A stretch of 64,000 nucleotides of DNA from Chloroflexota bacterium (GCA_012729765.1 JAAYCM010000115.1:1-64000); one strand, 5' to 3'. Positions 46,110 through 55,987 are shown, numbered from the stretch's first letter. Numbers and translations: made by a program. Notes: generated by a model from the sequence alone, not told the origin.

Positions 46110-46330
46110 CTAGGTTTCGTTCCCGGATGGCGTATCCGTTGGGAGACGTGGCGGAGTGTTCACCGGTTTGGGCGTACTGGTCGGCTTGGGCTTGGGCGTA
46201 TCGGTCGGTTGAGCCGGCCTGGGTGTGTTGGTCCACCTGGGCGTAGCCGTGGGCGGCTTCGGAGTCGAGGGCGGCTTCTTGGTCGGCTTGGGCTTGGGCG
46301 TGTTGGTCGGGCCTGGCGTCGGCTTATCGG
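46110..46330 (-). repeat. Low-complexity PT/K-rich coding repeat
   Basis: Tandem degenerate units coding for TNTPKPKPT and TDTPKP type repeats at the C-terminus of the TadE-like protein. Similar shorter tracts lie at about 46745-46795 and 47235-47390. Confidence 0.7.
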
Positions 46331-48209
46331 TCGTCTCTTCCTCGCAGCGGAAGTTGAAGAAGAAGGTCGTACCGTTGAAGTCAGACGCATGGTACTTGAG
46401 CTTCTGGTCCAGGCGGCCCGACGTGCCCTCGAAGTCCAGCCAGATGATTGATGTCTCGCCGGGTTGCAGCACGGCGTCTACCTTCCAGCCAGAGCCGCCG
46501 CTCTGTACGGTGGCCGGCGATTTGTTGTCGCTGCCGTCCCAGATGACGACTCCTGCCGGGTCAAAGGCGTTACTGCCCCCGACGACCACCCGGTCGAGCG
46601 TGATTGTTTTCAGCGAGCGGTTGTAGGCGTTCCAGACAACCTCGAAGCCGGTGATGTAGGCCAGCGCCGTGCCCCTATTCTGCACGTTGAAGCGCACGAC
46701 ACCGTTGCTCTGGAAGCTGTTGAAGACGATGTAGTAGTCTGAGCAGACCGGCGTCGGCGTGTTGGTCGGCTTCTTGGTCGGCGGCGTGGGCGACGGAGCG
46801 AGATGCGGCGGCAGCGGGACGCGGCAGTCCTGCGTTGTGCCGCCCCACTGCACGCTGAAGTAGAGCGCCGAGTCGGCGAAGTAGCCAGGAATGAAGTAGT
46901 CGGACAGGCGGGCTGGCCCGTTGGCGAATTTGATCTGGAACGTCGTCACCTTGCCCGCGTCGAAGCGCCGCATCTGGTAAGCCGGTGGGTCGTCCGACAC
47001 GCCGGGGCTGGTCGGGCCGATATCCGTCGGCGAGTCGTAGTCCGGTCCCTTCCAGAATGGATTCTTCCCGGCCAGATTCATGCTCTCGGCGTACATGCCT
47101 GGGAAGAGCGTGTGCTTGCGCCAGCGAATGTCGGCTCGCGAGAGGAAGACCGGCGCGGTCGCGGCGGTGTTGCGCACGCGAATCTGGAAGTAGCGATCGG
47201 CAAACCCAACGCTTTCGAGCTTGATATCGTTACACGTCGGGGCCGGGGTGTTGGTCGGTGTCGAAGTCGAAGTCGGCGGCGGCGTGAAGGTCGGCGTGAA
47301 GGTCTTGGTCGGCAGCGGCGTCAGCGTGAAGGTGCTGGTCGGCAGCGGCGTGTTGCTCGGCGTGGGCGAGTCGAAGAAGCGCTCCGGCAGATTGACCACG
47401 CGCGAGGCACGGAACGACTCGTTGATCATCACGCGCCGCGCCTGAATCTGAATGTGGTCAACCAGCCCCAGCGGAGTGATGAGCGGGTGATTGAAGAACA
47501 CCACGATCTCGACCCGGTTACCGGGGCCGCCCGCGTCGTACTGGTTGGTGCCATCCTGTGCACCCTCGCCGCGCACCTCACAGATACGGTCGCTGCGGTC
47601 CTCACTTGGCCGGTAGCGCTGCTCGTTACCCAGATTGATTACGCCTGGGCGCGTGCTGCACATCCAGACATGGAACCAGCCGCGCTCGTCCTCGCCCACC
47701 GTCTCGGTGTTGATCGCCTGGCCGTCCGCTTTGGTCAGGCCGACGATATTCTCGCCGTCGGCCAGACTCAATCCGGCTGCGCCATGCCGTGCCCGCTCGA
47801 TGATCGCCGGGATGCGGGCCATGTCGGCGCGCAAGCCCTGGTCTTCGTCCGAGCCTGGCTCGCAGTCTCGACCCCAGTGCCGCGCGAAAGCCTGGTCATA
47901 GCCCGTGGTGCAGGGTACCAGCGCATCGAGCACCGCCGCCCGATACGCCTCTGGGCTGAGCGCGGTTTCGGTCGGATAGCCGATCGCCTGTGCGACGATG
48001 GTGGGATTCCACTGCCCGGTAACGGCATATCTGGCCGCTTCGCGTGCCGCATTCTGAAGCGTGATCCAGGCCTGGAAGATGCGCGCGAACTCGATGACGC
48101 CGAACATCAGCATCAACAGGATCGGCAGGGTCAGCGCGAATTCGGCCAAGGTCTGCCCGCGTTTGCCGCGCGGCCTGGTAGTGATGGGTACTGCTTGTCC
48201 TGGGCTCAT
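46110..48209 (-). CDS. TadE-like protein with a long Thr/Pro-rich surface region
   Basis: A 699-residue protein. The start at 48209 has a GGGGGG site; the frame is open to 48233. The N-terminus is TadE-like: RGKRGQTLAEFALTLPILLMLMFGVIEFARIF, a prepilin-like hydrophobic helix with conserved Glu. Residues ~35-270 are an exported domain. Then three linkers of TPT/PTP repeats separate two similar beta domains, each starting with a Cys: PTCNDIKLESVGF...IRVRN and PVCSDYYIVFNSF...FNVQN. The last ~65 residues are a pure Thr/Pro/Lys repeat ending in GNET. This looks like a surface adhesin presented by a TadE anchor. Last gene of a three-gene tad-like unit. Confidence 0.85.
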   Translation of the reverse strand: MSPGQAVPITTRPRGKRGQTLAEFALTLPILLMLMFGVIEFARIFQAWITLQNAAREAARYAVTGQWNPTIVAQAIGYPTETALSPEAYRAAVLDALVPCTTGYDQAFARHWGRDCEPGSDEDQGLRADMARIPAIIERARHGAAGLSLADGENIVGLTKADGQAINTETVGEDERGWFHVWMCSTRPGVINLGNEQRYRPSEDRSDRICEVRGEGAQDGTNQYDAGGPGNRVEIVVFFNHPLITPLGLVDHIQIQARRVMINESFRASRVVNLPERFFDSPTPSNTPLPTSTFTLTPLPTKTFTPTFTPPPTSTSTPTNTPAPTCNDIKLESVGFADRYFQIRVRNTAATAPVFLSRADIRWRKHTLFPGMYAESMNLAGKNPFWKGPDYDSPTDIGPTSPGVSDDPPAYQMRRFDAGKVTTFQIKFANGPARLSDYFIPGYFADSALYFSVQWGGTTQDCRVPLPPHLAPSPTPPTKKPTNTPTPVCSDYYIVFNSFQSNGVVRFNVQNRGTALAYITGFEVVWNAYNRSLKTITLDRVVVGGSNAFDPAGVVIWDGSDNKSPATVQSGGSGWKVDAVLQPGETSIIWLDFEGTSGRLDQKLKYHASDFNGTTFFFNFRCEEETTDKPTPGPTNTPKPKPTKKPPSTPKPPTATPRWTNTPRPAQPTDTPKPKPTSTPKPVNTPPRLPTDTPSGNET

Positions 48210-48245
48210 AGAACCCCCCTTAACACGTCGCATGATAGATAAAGA

Positions 48246-50363
48246 CTAGCGAGAGAGCCGGGTGAACAGCTTGCTGGCAATGTCCTCGAACACGCGGTTC
48301 AGGGCCGCCAGATCGGTAGCATAGTAATACTGGCCGCACTGCTCGGTGGGCGCCTTGCCTTCGCACACATCGGGATTGCCAAAGTCGTCGGAATTGTTCA
48401 CATTTTTGTCGTCGCGCCAGTCCTGCTCCAGGTTGTTGTCGATGAAGCCGTTGTCGCCCGCATCGGCGATATAGCGCAGCAGCGGCGCGCCGGTCGCTTC
48501 GTTAATCACGTCGTCTCCGAAGGCGATGGCGAACATCGAGATGAAGTTGCCCGGCACGCCATCCTCGACCTCGCTCAGGCCGGCGAAGTCGGCCATATCG
48601 CGCGCGTAGTCGTCGGCATCGTAGCTGCCTGTCGGGCCGCACTCGGGATTCCTGGCACCGGGCCGCTGCGAGGACCAGTCCAGGCAGAAGTGGCGCGTGT
48701 TCGGATTGTCATCATTGCAGATCGGGATATTCGGCTCGCCGGGATTTGACGTGCCTGTCAAGGCCTCGCATTCAGGCCATTGATATTTGTCTTTCGGCAG
48801 TCCTGGACCCTTGTTGATGCAGAAGGTTGCCCAGGGGCAGTAGCCCCAGTAACCGTAGGTTCCCTCAGTAGCACCTTCCGCAGGATCGGTGACGTTGGCC
48901 GCGCCGTCGCTCAGCACGATCATAACCCACACCGCCTCGCGGCGGATGTCACTCGGATTGGTGAGCGCGCTGTTGGCAGCCCGGATGCCCCCACCGATGT
49001 TCGTATTGCCACAGGCGGCATAGGTTTCATACGCCACCGGGCGCAGCTCCGGCGGTTGGGGCGCGGGTGTGACGCTGGGGTTGATGGTGCCGTTGGAGAC
49101 ACCGAACTGCCACGCGTACAGATCATTCAGGTACTGAACATAGGCCGACTTGGCCGCCTCATGGCGCTCGCAGAAGTCGAAGCGCCCGGTGGGGTTGACC
49201 TGCACGCCGATCTTCTCGTTGAGCGTCTGGATCGCTACGTCCTCGCTGCGGATCAGCGGGCGCAGCGGGTTTTCCTCGACCACGTGGCCGCCGCCGTCAA
49301 ACACCGGCTCGCCATCGGGATCGTAGGGCTGGCTGTGGCGGTCAAAGGTGACGAAGACCACGCGGTCGCCGCGCACGAAGTCCAGCCGCTTGATAAACAG
49401 GCGGGCGGCGTCTTTCACGTCCTTGAAGGGCATGCAGACCAGAGTGGTGAAGTTGTAGTCATCCGGGTCGCTGAAGCTCGCGCTCTGGGCCACGTTGTTC
49501 GCCAGCCCGTTCTCATGCGGGCCGTCGTACATATTGTTGCCGTCGGTGTCGTGCCAGATCAGGCCGTTGGGCACCAGGATGCCGTTGGTCTGCACCGAAC
49601 CATCGCCCACGCGGCCCGTGCCGGGGTCGTTACAGCAGCCGGCCCAGGCTTCGTTGTTGTGGAGAGGAGTGTTAGGGTCGCCATCGTGGTCTAGCTTGCA
49701 GGAGCTGCGCACCGTCATCGGTGTGGTGCCAGTCACCGGATAGGTAAGCCCCACCGCCTGCAAATGGGTTTCTTTCGTCTCCACGGACATCGACTCTGAG
49801 GTGTCGATCACCAGCGCCACGTCGAGAACCGCCGTCTCGGACACCGACGACGTTTCGAGCGTGATTTCCTCGAAGCCCAGCAGCGCGAGGAAGGTGGTAG
49901 GCGAGTTGACCTGTGCGCTCACCCGAACCAGCTTGCGCGGGTCATCCCAGTTGCACAGCTCGGTTTGGGGCATCGCCTCGTTGACGACCGGATAAAGGCC
50001 TTCCGGATGCGGGTTGCCCGCCCACTCGCCGGCGCCGACGCGCCACTGGTAAATATCAGTCTCGCACGTTTCCACGAGCACGGTGTTGGGGTCCATGCCG
50101 TGCAGCTCGATATACTGCTGGGCGGCAATCGTAACTTCACCGTAGTCGGTACCTTCACGAATCTGTCCGGCGGCGGCGATGGCTGCCGCGTCTACCGCCC
50201 GGCGCAGTGAGGCATAGCGCACGAACAGCAGCGCCAGGTCGGTGACCAGCCCGACGAACGCGATGAGTGCGATAAAGGCAATAGCCATCAAGACGATCGA
50301 CTGGCCGCGCTGGCTGCGTCTGTAGCGGCGAACTAAAGGATGGTGTACCAGGATGCTTCTCAT
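48246..50363 (-). CDS. TadG-like protein with von Willebrand A domain
   Basis: A 705-residue protein. The start at ATG 50363 is preceded by GAGG; the open frame reaches 50408, overlapping the upstream gene slightly, which is less likely. N-terminal helix: RRSQRGQSIVLMAIAFIALIAFVGL, the TadG/TadE-like signal. Residues 181-400 and 470-520 form a VWA domain with MIDAS DTSES at D187-S191 and VMIVLSDGAANVTD. Between, calcium-type loops occur (KLDHDGDPNT; HDTDGNNMYDG). The middle also has a Cys-rich segment. VWA-bearing TadG proteins are found in adhesive Flp pili. It is the middle gene of the unit, 42 bases after the first TadE. Confidence 0.87.
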   Translation of the reverse strand: MRSILVHHPLVRRYRRSQRGQSIVLMAIAFIALIAFVGLVTDLALLFVRYASLRRAVDAAAIAAAGQIREGTDYGEVTIAAQQYIELHGMDPNTVLVETCETDIYQWRVGAGEWAGNPHPEGLYPVVNEAMPQTELCNWDDPRKLVRVSAQVNSPTTFLALLGFEEITLETSSVSETAVLDVALVIDTSESMSVETKETHLQAVGLTYPVTGTTPMTVRSSCKLDHDGDPNTPLHNNEAWAGCCNDPGTGRVGDGSVQTNGILVPNGLIWHDTDGNNMYDGPHENGLANNVAQSASFSDPDDYNFTTLVCMPFKDVKDAARLFIKRLDFVRGDRVVFVTFDRHSQPYDPDGEPVFDGGGHVVEENPLRPLIRSEDVAIQTLNEKIGVQVNPTGRFDFCERHEAAKSAYVQYLNDLYAWQFGVSNGTINPSVTPAPQPPELRPVAYETYAACGNTNIGGGIRAANSALTNPSDIRREAVWVMIVLSDGAANVTDPAEGATEGTYGYWGYCPWATFCINKGPGLPKDKYQWPECEALTGTSNPGEPNIPICNDDNPNTRHFCLDWSSQRPGARNPECGPTGSYDADDYARDMADFAGLSEVEDGVPGNFISMFAIAFGDDVINEATGAPLLRYIADAGDNGFIDNNLEQDWRDDKNVNNSDDFGNPDVCEGKAPTEQCGQYYYATDLAALNRVFEDIASKLFTRLSR

Positions 50364-50404
50364 AGAAACCTCGTGTTCGATGCGATCACAGCTCGCTCTG
50401 CGCA

Positions 50405-51373
50405 TCAATACAGATCCGGCTCAGCGCCCGATACTGGGAAGAAGGTCCAGACATGGATGGTCTGCCCGTCGGCCAGCGGGCCGATATTGAACCAGGGCAG
50501 CCCCAAAAGCTGCTTATGTGTCCAGAAGACTTCGACCAGCACCAGCCCATAGTTGGTCGCCTGCTGGAGTTTGCGCCCGCGATAGACCGGGTCCGTTTCG
50601 CTGGGGAAGTTGAGCCGCCGCTCAACCTCGGAAGTCGAGAAGGCCGAACCCAGGCACGAGGCGCCACCGCCAAAGTCCATCGTGTGGTTGCCGGTAAAAA
50701 CGAAGCCGCGCACATTGTCCGCGCCTGCGTCAAACAGGTTTGAGTCTTCGAGGCCGTTCCTCACGCCGTTCCGGTCGAGATCGAATGGGTCGAAGGTGTC
50801 ATCGCCGGCACACTCATTGGTGCGTGCGGGATAGCGCCCGACGATCCGCACCTTGGCGCTGGTTGTGCCGGGGTTATCAACGACGAATGAGAAGACGGAC
50901 ACCGCGATATCGTCCTTCTCGTCGTCAAACTCCAGCGGGTCCATATTGAAGATGACGGAGCAGGCCACGCCGTCATAGTAGCCGGTCGTAGACTCGCTGC
51001 GCATCCCATAGCGACCGTTGGGGAAGGTGCCGTTGGTTGGGTAGGCGGAGTTGGGGCCGCGCGGGGTCGGGTTGGAGTCGCTTTCCTGCTGACCAAAATT
51101 ACCCGATATCTCGTCGCAGTCGAGCCGTTCGTAGTTCAGCTCTTCACCACTCAGCCAGAGCATCGGGTCGCGTACCGAACCAAAGCGCCCGGCCTCACGC
51201 ACCACGTCGAGCAGAGTCATATAGTTATTGGCGTACCAGCCGATCTCCGTCAGGCCGAGCAGCATGATTAACAGCAGCGGCAGGGTGAGCGTCAGCTCGA
51301 CCAGACTCTGGCCGCGTGTGCGTGCGGGGGCGCCGTCGAGCATGGCAAGTAGTTGTCGGAAGGTGGCGCGCAT
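50405..51373 (-). CDS. TadE-like protein with calcium-binding-type loop
   Basis: A 322-residue pseudopilin-like protein. The N-terminus has TRGQSLVELTLTLPLLLIMLLGLTEIGWY, with the glutamate typical of TadE, after a basic leader. The exported part is rich in Asp, Asn and Gly; it contains DLDRNGVRNGLED, which looks like a dockerin or EF-hand calcium loop. Other cysteines occur near the middle and end. GAGGTGA precedes the ATG. First gene of the three-gene tad-like unit transcribed leftward. No TadA ATPase, TadB/C platform or RcpA secretin lies in the window, so export must use other genes. Confidence 0.85.
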   Translation of the reverse strand: MRATFRQLLAMLDGAPARTRGQSLVELTLTLPLLLIMLLGLTEIGWYANNYMTLLDVVREAGRFGSVRDPMLWLSGEELNYERLDCDEISGNFGQQESDSNPTPRGPNSAYPTNGTFPNGRYGMRSESTTGYYDGVACSVIFNMDPLEFDDEKDDIAVSVFSFVVDNPGTTSAKVRIVGRYPARTNECAGDDTFDPFDLDRNGVRNGLEDSNLFDAGADNVRGFVFTGNHTMDFGGGASCLGSAFSTSEVERRLNFPSETDPVYRGRKLQQATNYGLVLVEVFWTHKQLLGLPWFNIGPLADGQTIHVWTFFPVSGAEPDLY

Positions 51374-51584
51374 GGTTTCACCTCAAACAGGCTTATGTCT
51401 CCCCGTGCGACTCGACGAATCCGTCGCAGCGGTCCTGATTTGAATGATACCATAGTTGAGGGAGCGGCCCTGTCTGCAATTGTGAGGAGTTTATAAAGAT
51501 TTGTCATAGCCCCCGCGACCAGCCGGAACCTGGCGCGGAGGCTGGCAGCACAGCCCGGCATCGTTATGCTGTGGGGCGGCGCGC

Positions 51585-52298
51585 TCAGCTCGAGAGACAG
51601 GCGTTCACGGTATACCCCCGACCGTGTGAGGAGATGATGATGCTGGGTCGGTCGGGATCGTGCTCGATCTTGCGGCGCAGGTTGCGAACGTGGTTGCGCA
51701 CCAGGGCGGTATCGCCCCGGCCCGGCGGGTAGTTCCACAACGATTCGAGGAGCTGTGAGGCGGTATGGTGCCTGTTCGCATTCTCGCACAGATAGCGCAG
51801 CAGTTGAAACTCGGTGCGCGTCAATACGATGTGGCGGCCATCGATCTCGACGGAGTTGTCGGCGGGACTCAACCGCAGCTCCGGGGCGGAGCCAGCCGGC
51901 TCATCGAATTTGGCGCGGCGGAGCAGGGCGCGAATTCGTGCGTTGAGTTCGCGCATGGCGAAGGGCTTGCGCAGGTAGTCATCCCCGCCGCAGTCGAGCG
52001 CCTGCGCGACATGCTGCGCGCCGTGCTGGCCGCTCAGAAACAGGATCGGCGTCCGGTCAGCGTAAGGCATTGCGCGCAGCCGCGTGCACAGTTCATAGCC
52101 GCTCATGTCCGGCAGCGTCACATCCAGGATGATCAGGCTGGGCCGGTGCTGCTGGACCAGGTCGAGCGCATATTTCGCGCTCTGGGTTTCGATCACATCG
52201 TAACCTTCGTTCTGAAGCGCACTGCTGACCGTCTGGCACACGTCGTGATCGCTGCCAACGGCGAGAACGGTGATCGGCATATCGGAATGATTGGGCAT
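51585..52298 (-). CDS. OmpR-family response regulator with altered acidic pocket
   Basis: A 237-residue regulator: receiver domain (residues ~9-125) and winged-helix DNA-binding domain (about 140-232; LTRTEFQLLRYLCENAN, VRNHVRNLRRKIE, SHGRGYTVN). The phospho-acceptor D59 and K111 are present, but the usual acidic pair in the first loop (DD of VVDDD) is G15-S16, leaving only D17. This could weaken Mg binding and phosphorylation. It lies 119 bases downstream of the second regulator, on the same strand; the spacer holds two GTATAC boxes. Target genes are unknown. Confidence 0.88.
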   Translation of the reverse strand: MPNHSDMPITVLAVGSDHDVCQTVSSALQNEGYDVIETQSAKYALDLVQQHRPSLIILDVTLPDMSGYELCTRLRAMPYADRTPILFLSGQHGAQHVAQALDCGGDDYLRKPFAMRELNARIRALLRRAKFDEPAGSAPELRLSPADNSVEIDGRHIVLTRTEFQLLRYLCENANRHHTASQLLESLWNYPPGRGDTALVRNHVRNLRRKIEHDPDRPSIIISSHGRGYTVNACLSS

Positions 52299-52322
52299 TT
52301 GTCTATGCTCTTAACTGATCGT

Positions 52323-52347
52323 GTATACTTCTCTCGCCCTAGTATAC
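52323..52347. promoter_or_regulatory. Paired GTATAC boxes upstream of the response regulator gene
   Basis: Two copies of the palindrome GTATAC (52323-52328 and 52342-52347), centres 19 bases apart, about 25-50 bases before the start at 52298. They may act as a dimer operator or overlap -10 elements (TATAC). A third GTATAC lies upstream of the histidine kinase gene at 55898-55903. Confidence 0.35.
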
Positions 52348-52417
52348 GCGACAAAAGCCTCGACAAAACGCCCGCCCTGTGAAACTCTTGTGAAAAATCT
52401 CCGCTAGAGCATCTTAA

Positions 52418-53119
52418 TTAACTGACAATCATGTATCCGACACCATGAATCGTGCGGATGAAGCGCGGCGAGTCCTCACCGGCTTCCAGCTTGGCGCGCA
52501 GATTGCGCACGTGTGCCCGCACCAGGTCCGGATCACCGGTGTGAGGGGGATAGTCCCATACGGCTTCGAGCAAGTGCTGAGGCGGAAGGGCCTGGTTAGT
52601 GTGCTCCATCAGATAGCGCAGCAGGCGGTGTTCGGTTGCCGTGAGTTGGACCGGGGGCTGCCCGTCGATGTCAACCTGGTGGGTGTTCGAGTCCAGCCGC
52701 AGGCCACCCAGCTCGATCACCGGGCTTTCGGCGAGCGCGTTACGCTGCCCCCGGCGGACCAGGGCGCGCACACGGGCCGTTAGCTCGGCGACCTCGAACG
52801 GCTTGATCACATAGTCATCGCCGCCGGCATCCAGCCCGGCCACAATATCGTCGGTGCTGCCGCGCGCCGTCAGGAAGAGGATGGTGATGTCATTGTACTG
52901 GCTGTCGGCGCGAATCCGGCGGCAGACCGTCAGCCCATCGATGCCGGGCATCATGATGTCAAGAACAATTAATTCCGGCTTCCGCTCGCTCAGCATTTTC
53001 AATGCTTCAGCGCCGGATGAAGCCCGTCCGACCGCAAACCCTTCGCGGCTGAGCGCGCGGCTCACGGTTCCCAGCACGTCGGGATCGTCATCTACAGCCA
53101 AAAGATAAGGTGTTGTCAT
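52418..53119 (-). CDS. OmpR-family response regulator
   Basis: A 233-residue regulator with a canonical receiver: acidic residues D10-D11-D12, phospho-acceptor D54 (LIVLDIMMPG), T84 and K106 (YVIKPF). The C-terminal winged helix (QLTATEHRLLRYLMEHTN, VRAHVRNLRAKLE, RTIHGVGYM) binds DNA. Its ATG overlaps the stop of the histidine kinase gene by 4 bases, so the pair is translationally coupled and this is very likely the cognate partner of that kinase. Confidence 0.92.
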   Translation of the reverse strand: MTTPYLLAVDDDPDVLGTVSRALSREGFAVGRASSGAEALKMLSERKPELIVLDIMMPGIDGLTVCRRIRADSQYNDITILFLTARGSTDDIVAGLDAGGDDYVIKPFEVAELTARVRALVRRGQRNALAESPVIELGGLRLDSNTHQVDIDGQPPVQLTATEHRLLRYLMEHTNQALPPQHLLEAVWDYPPHTGDPDLVRAHVRNLRAKLEAGEDSPRFIRTIHGVGYMIVS

Positions 53120-55752
53120 GAGGTATCTTGCCCGTGATAGACCGGCAAATAGACCACAAAGCGCGTGCCTTCATTATATACACTCTGAACTCGGATGCTA
53201 CCTTTACATTTTTCGATGATTTGATGACAGATGTGCAGCCCCAACCCGGTCCCCTCGCCGACCGGCTTGGTCGTAAAGAACGGCGCGAAGACATTGGGCA
53301 GCATCTCTTCCGGAATACCAACGCCGTTATCCCACACCGCCGCTTCGATCACGTCCTCGGCGGCGTTATAGCGCGTGGCGATCCCGATCTTGGGGTTGGG
53401 CCGGTTGGCGACCGCGTCGCGCGCATTGAGCAGTAGATTGAGCCACACGTCTTCCAGCTCGCCGCGAATGCCGAGAATGGGCGGGAGATTGTCGGCCAGC
53501 CGGATCGTGAGCGAGACATTCCCCTGCTGGACATGGCTCTTGACCAGAGTCAGCGTGTTCTCCACGCTTTCGTTGATTTCCAGAACCTCATACGCCACAT
53601 CGTCGGGCGAGTTCTGGCGCGCCATCGCCAGCAGCCGCCGGACGACCTCATGCGCGCGGCGTCCGGCCCGCGAGATCGCTTCCAGCCCTTCATAGTTCAG
53701 ATCTTCCTGGGGCAGGTCTTGCAGGATCAGCTCGGTGTCGCCCAGGATCGTGGTCAGCGGGTTGTTGATCTGGTGGGCGACGGCGGCGGCCAGTTCGCCC
53801 ATCGCGGTCAGGCGCGCCGTCTGGACCAGCTTGGCCTGTGTGCGGTGCAGCTCTTCCAGGCTGATCTCCAGGTCACGGTAGAGGCGCGCATTTGCCAGCG
53901 CGTTGGCGGCCTGCGAGATCAAGGCCTGGGCCAGCTCGACCTGCCGCCGCTCGAAGGCGCGCTGGCGCAGGGTATCGATCAGGATCACGATCCCGCCGAT
54001 CTGCCCGCGAATGATCAGCGGCACGCCCAGGAAGCTCTGCCCGTAGGCCGTCTCGACCAGATAGCAGAGTTCGTCCGGGGCGCTGGCTCCGGTGAAGGGC
54101 GCTTGCTCGGCCAGGGTGTGGCTGATCTGCGGGAAGCGGTCGAGCGGGAGCATGGGCTTGGGCGCTTCTGGCCAGATGGCCTCGCCATAAGACAGTAGCA
54201 CGTCCAACTGCTGGCGACCCGCGTTCCACAGCGCGAGATCGCACCAATCCGCGCCGGAGATATCCAGAAGCTGCTGCGCCGTGCGGAAGAGGTGCTGCTG
54301 CTGGTGTTCGGGCGGGCTGCTGGTCAGCCGGAGCACGCCTTCGAGCGCTATATGCTGGATGCGTCCGGTCGAGGGCGGGTTGTTCTCCGGGTAGGGCGCA
54401 CGGATGTGGTACAGCGCCACCATCCCGATCGGCTGATTCTGCGTGGAGAGTGGGATGTAGACGATATGCTGTGCGTTGTGCAGATGCGGCAGCCAGGCGG
54501 CCAGGGGATGGCTGTCACCGGGGGTGGTAAGCATGGGCCGCTGGTGGCTGAGAGCCTGCTCGACGGCTGAGCCGCGCTGCAAGGGCAAGGTCGGACCCGC
54601 GCCCTGACGCCACAGCGCACGATAGCAGAGTGCCAGCGTATCGAGATGATCCTGGCCGGGCACCCATTCGCCGATGAAACACTGGTTGACATCCAGCGCG
54701 CCGATCAACTGCCCGGCAATGGCCGACAGCACCCGATCGATCGCCAGGGTCGAGTTGGCGGCTTCGCTGGCCTGCACCAGCGTGATCAACTCTCGCGTGC
54801 GCACCAGGCTTTCCTCATACAACCGCGCGTTTTCGATGGCGATCGCGGCATGGGCGGCCAGGTCTTGCAGCAGCCCGGTGTCGTGCTCGGTAAACGTGCG
54901 GTCCGTTTTGCGATTGTTGACACCCAGCACGCCGATGATTTTGCCCTTGAGCGAGAGCGGGACATAGAGCAGCGATTGGACCAGGTACTCGGTCTTGACC
55001 TTCTGCCAGCCCTGATCTCCGATCAGGATCGGCTGCCCGCTGTGGAACACCTGCCCGGCGAGTGTGTCCTGCGTTTTGATCCGGAAGTTGCTGGCCGTCT
55101 CGTGATCGATGCCCTTACCGGCGCGGATATACAGCGCCTTGGCCTCGTCGTCCGGCAGCAGCAGCAGCCCTTCCTCGGCGCTGCACAGCGTGACCGCCGC
55201 CTCGACGACCTGGGTCAGCAGTGCGTCCAGATTGAGCACGGCGCTGAGCGAGCGCGCCAGGTCCGAAAGCGTGCGCTGCTCGATCAGACGGCGTTCGAGC
55301 AGTTCGCTGGTGTTTTTGTTCTGCGGGGTGGCGGTGCGCGCCGGTGCCGACTCAGTCGAATCGTGCTGGGCCTGGAGCACCTGCCGGATGATCTGGAGCA
55401 GCTCATCGGGATTAAACGGGCGCGTCAGGCAGACATACGCGCCCTGGTCGAGATACTGTTGTGGGTCGCGCTCGTGCGGGTCGAGCAGGGCGAGCCAGCG
55501 GATCGTGGCGAAGCGCGGATTCGAGGCAATCGCTTCGACCAGTGAAGGGATGTTGCGATCGCGCATTCCGACATCGATCAGAACCAGGTCGAGGTGACCG
55601 TGTTCCATCGCAAACAGCGCGTCGCCGGCATAATACGCCTTCTGGACGTTATAACCGGCGTCTTCGAGGATGCCTGCCGTAAAGGACATGGCGTCCGGGT
55701 TGCTTTCGGCCACCAGGATATGCGCGGCATTAATCTTGGATAAAAAGTCCAT
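53116..55752 (-). CDS. Soluble hybrid histidine kinase: receiver - three GAF - HisKA - HATPase
   Basis: An 878-residue cytoplasmic sensor kinase, no membrane helix seen. The start at 55752 has GGAGAG upstream. Residues 1-130 are a receiver-like domain with phospho-acceptor D60 kept but E16-S17-N18 in place of the acidic cluster and R111 in place of the conserved Lys, so it is probably non-standard. Then three GAF-type sensor regions (about 165-325, 330-480, 500-630; [40 protein letters not shown]). HisKA has the phosphorylated H660 in [13 protein letters not shown]; HATPase has the N box [21 protein letters not shown] and [10 protein letters not shown]. Ligands of the GAF domains are unknown. 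Operon with the downstream regulator. Confidence 0.92.
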   Translation of the reverse strand: MDFLSKINAAHILVAESNPDAMSFTAGILEDAGYNVQKAYYAGDALFAMEHGHLDLVLIDVGMRDRNIPSLVEAIASNPRFATIRWLALLDPHERDPQQYLDQGAYVCLTRPFNPDELLQIIRQVLQAQHDSTESAPARTATPQNKNTSELLERRLIEQRTLSDLARSLSAVLNLDALLTQVVEAAVTLCSAEEGLLLLPDDEAKALYIRAGKGIDHETASNFRIKTQDTLAGQVFHSGQPILIGDQGWQKVKTEYLVQSLLYVPLSLKGKIIGVLGVNNRKTDRTFTEHDTGLLQDLAAHAAIAIENARLYEESLVRTRELITLVQASEAANSTLAIDRVLSAIAGQLIGALDVNQCFIGEWVPGQDHLDTLALCYRALWRQGAGPTLPLQRGSAVEQALSHQRPMLTTPGDSHPLAAWLPHLHNAQHIVYIPLSTQNQPIGMVALYHIRAPYPENNPPSTGRIQHIALEGVLRLTSSPPEHQQQHLFRTAQQLLDISGADWCDLALWNAGRQQLDVLLSYGEAIWPEAPKPMLPLDRFPQISHTLAEQAPFTGASAPDELCYLVETAYGQSFLGVPLIIRGQIGGIVILIDTLRQRAFERRQVELAQALISQAANALANARLYRDLEISLEELHRTQAKLVQTARLTAMGELAAAVAHQINNPLTTILGDTELILQDLPQEDLNYEGLEAISRAGRRAHEVVRRLLAMARQNSPDDVAYEVLEINESVENTLTLVKSHVQQGNVSLTIRLADNLPPILGIRGELEDVWLNLLLNARDAVANRPNPKIGIATRYNAAEDVIEAAVWDNGVGIPEEMLPNVFAPFFTTKPVGEGTGLGLHICHQIIEKCKGSIRVQSVYNEGTRFVVYLPVYHGQDTS

Positions 55753-55803
55753 ATTCTCTCCGTACCCTGCGGCCTTTCGGAGCGTAGAGCGGGCCGTGCC
55801 CTT

Positions 55804-55809
55804 ATTATA
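55804..55809 (-). promoter_or_regulatory. Probable -10 element of the histidine kinase operon
   Basis: Perfect TATAAT on the minus strand about 52 bases before the start at 55752; poor -35. A further imperfect palindrome (TTCGTAT-GG-TATACGAA) lies upstream at about 55890-55906 and includes a GTATAC box. Confidence 0.45.
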
Positions 55810-55987
55810 GGACAACTGTGCCTGAAGTTTGTGAACTCCCGAATCCGGTGGCGCGTCGCTCAGTGGCGTTCAGATTGAGCGCAGGGCTGTTCGTATGGTA
55901 TACGAAAATACCGCCAGGATGGACGGGCGGCAAAAAACGTATAATATTGGATTAAGAATCTGGGGAACAGCTTTGCTTATGCGGGTG

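Noticed and set aside
46110-46330. Thr/Pro-rich repeat as a non-coding tandem repeat
   Set aside because: It is in frame with the TadE-like protein and follows its stalk pattern, so it is coding low-complexity sequence.
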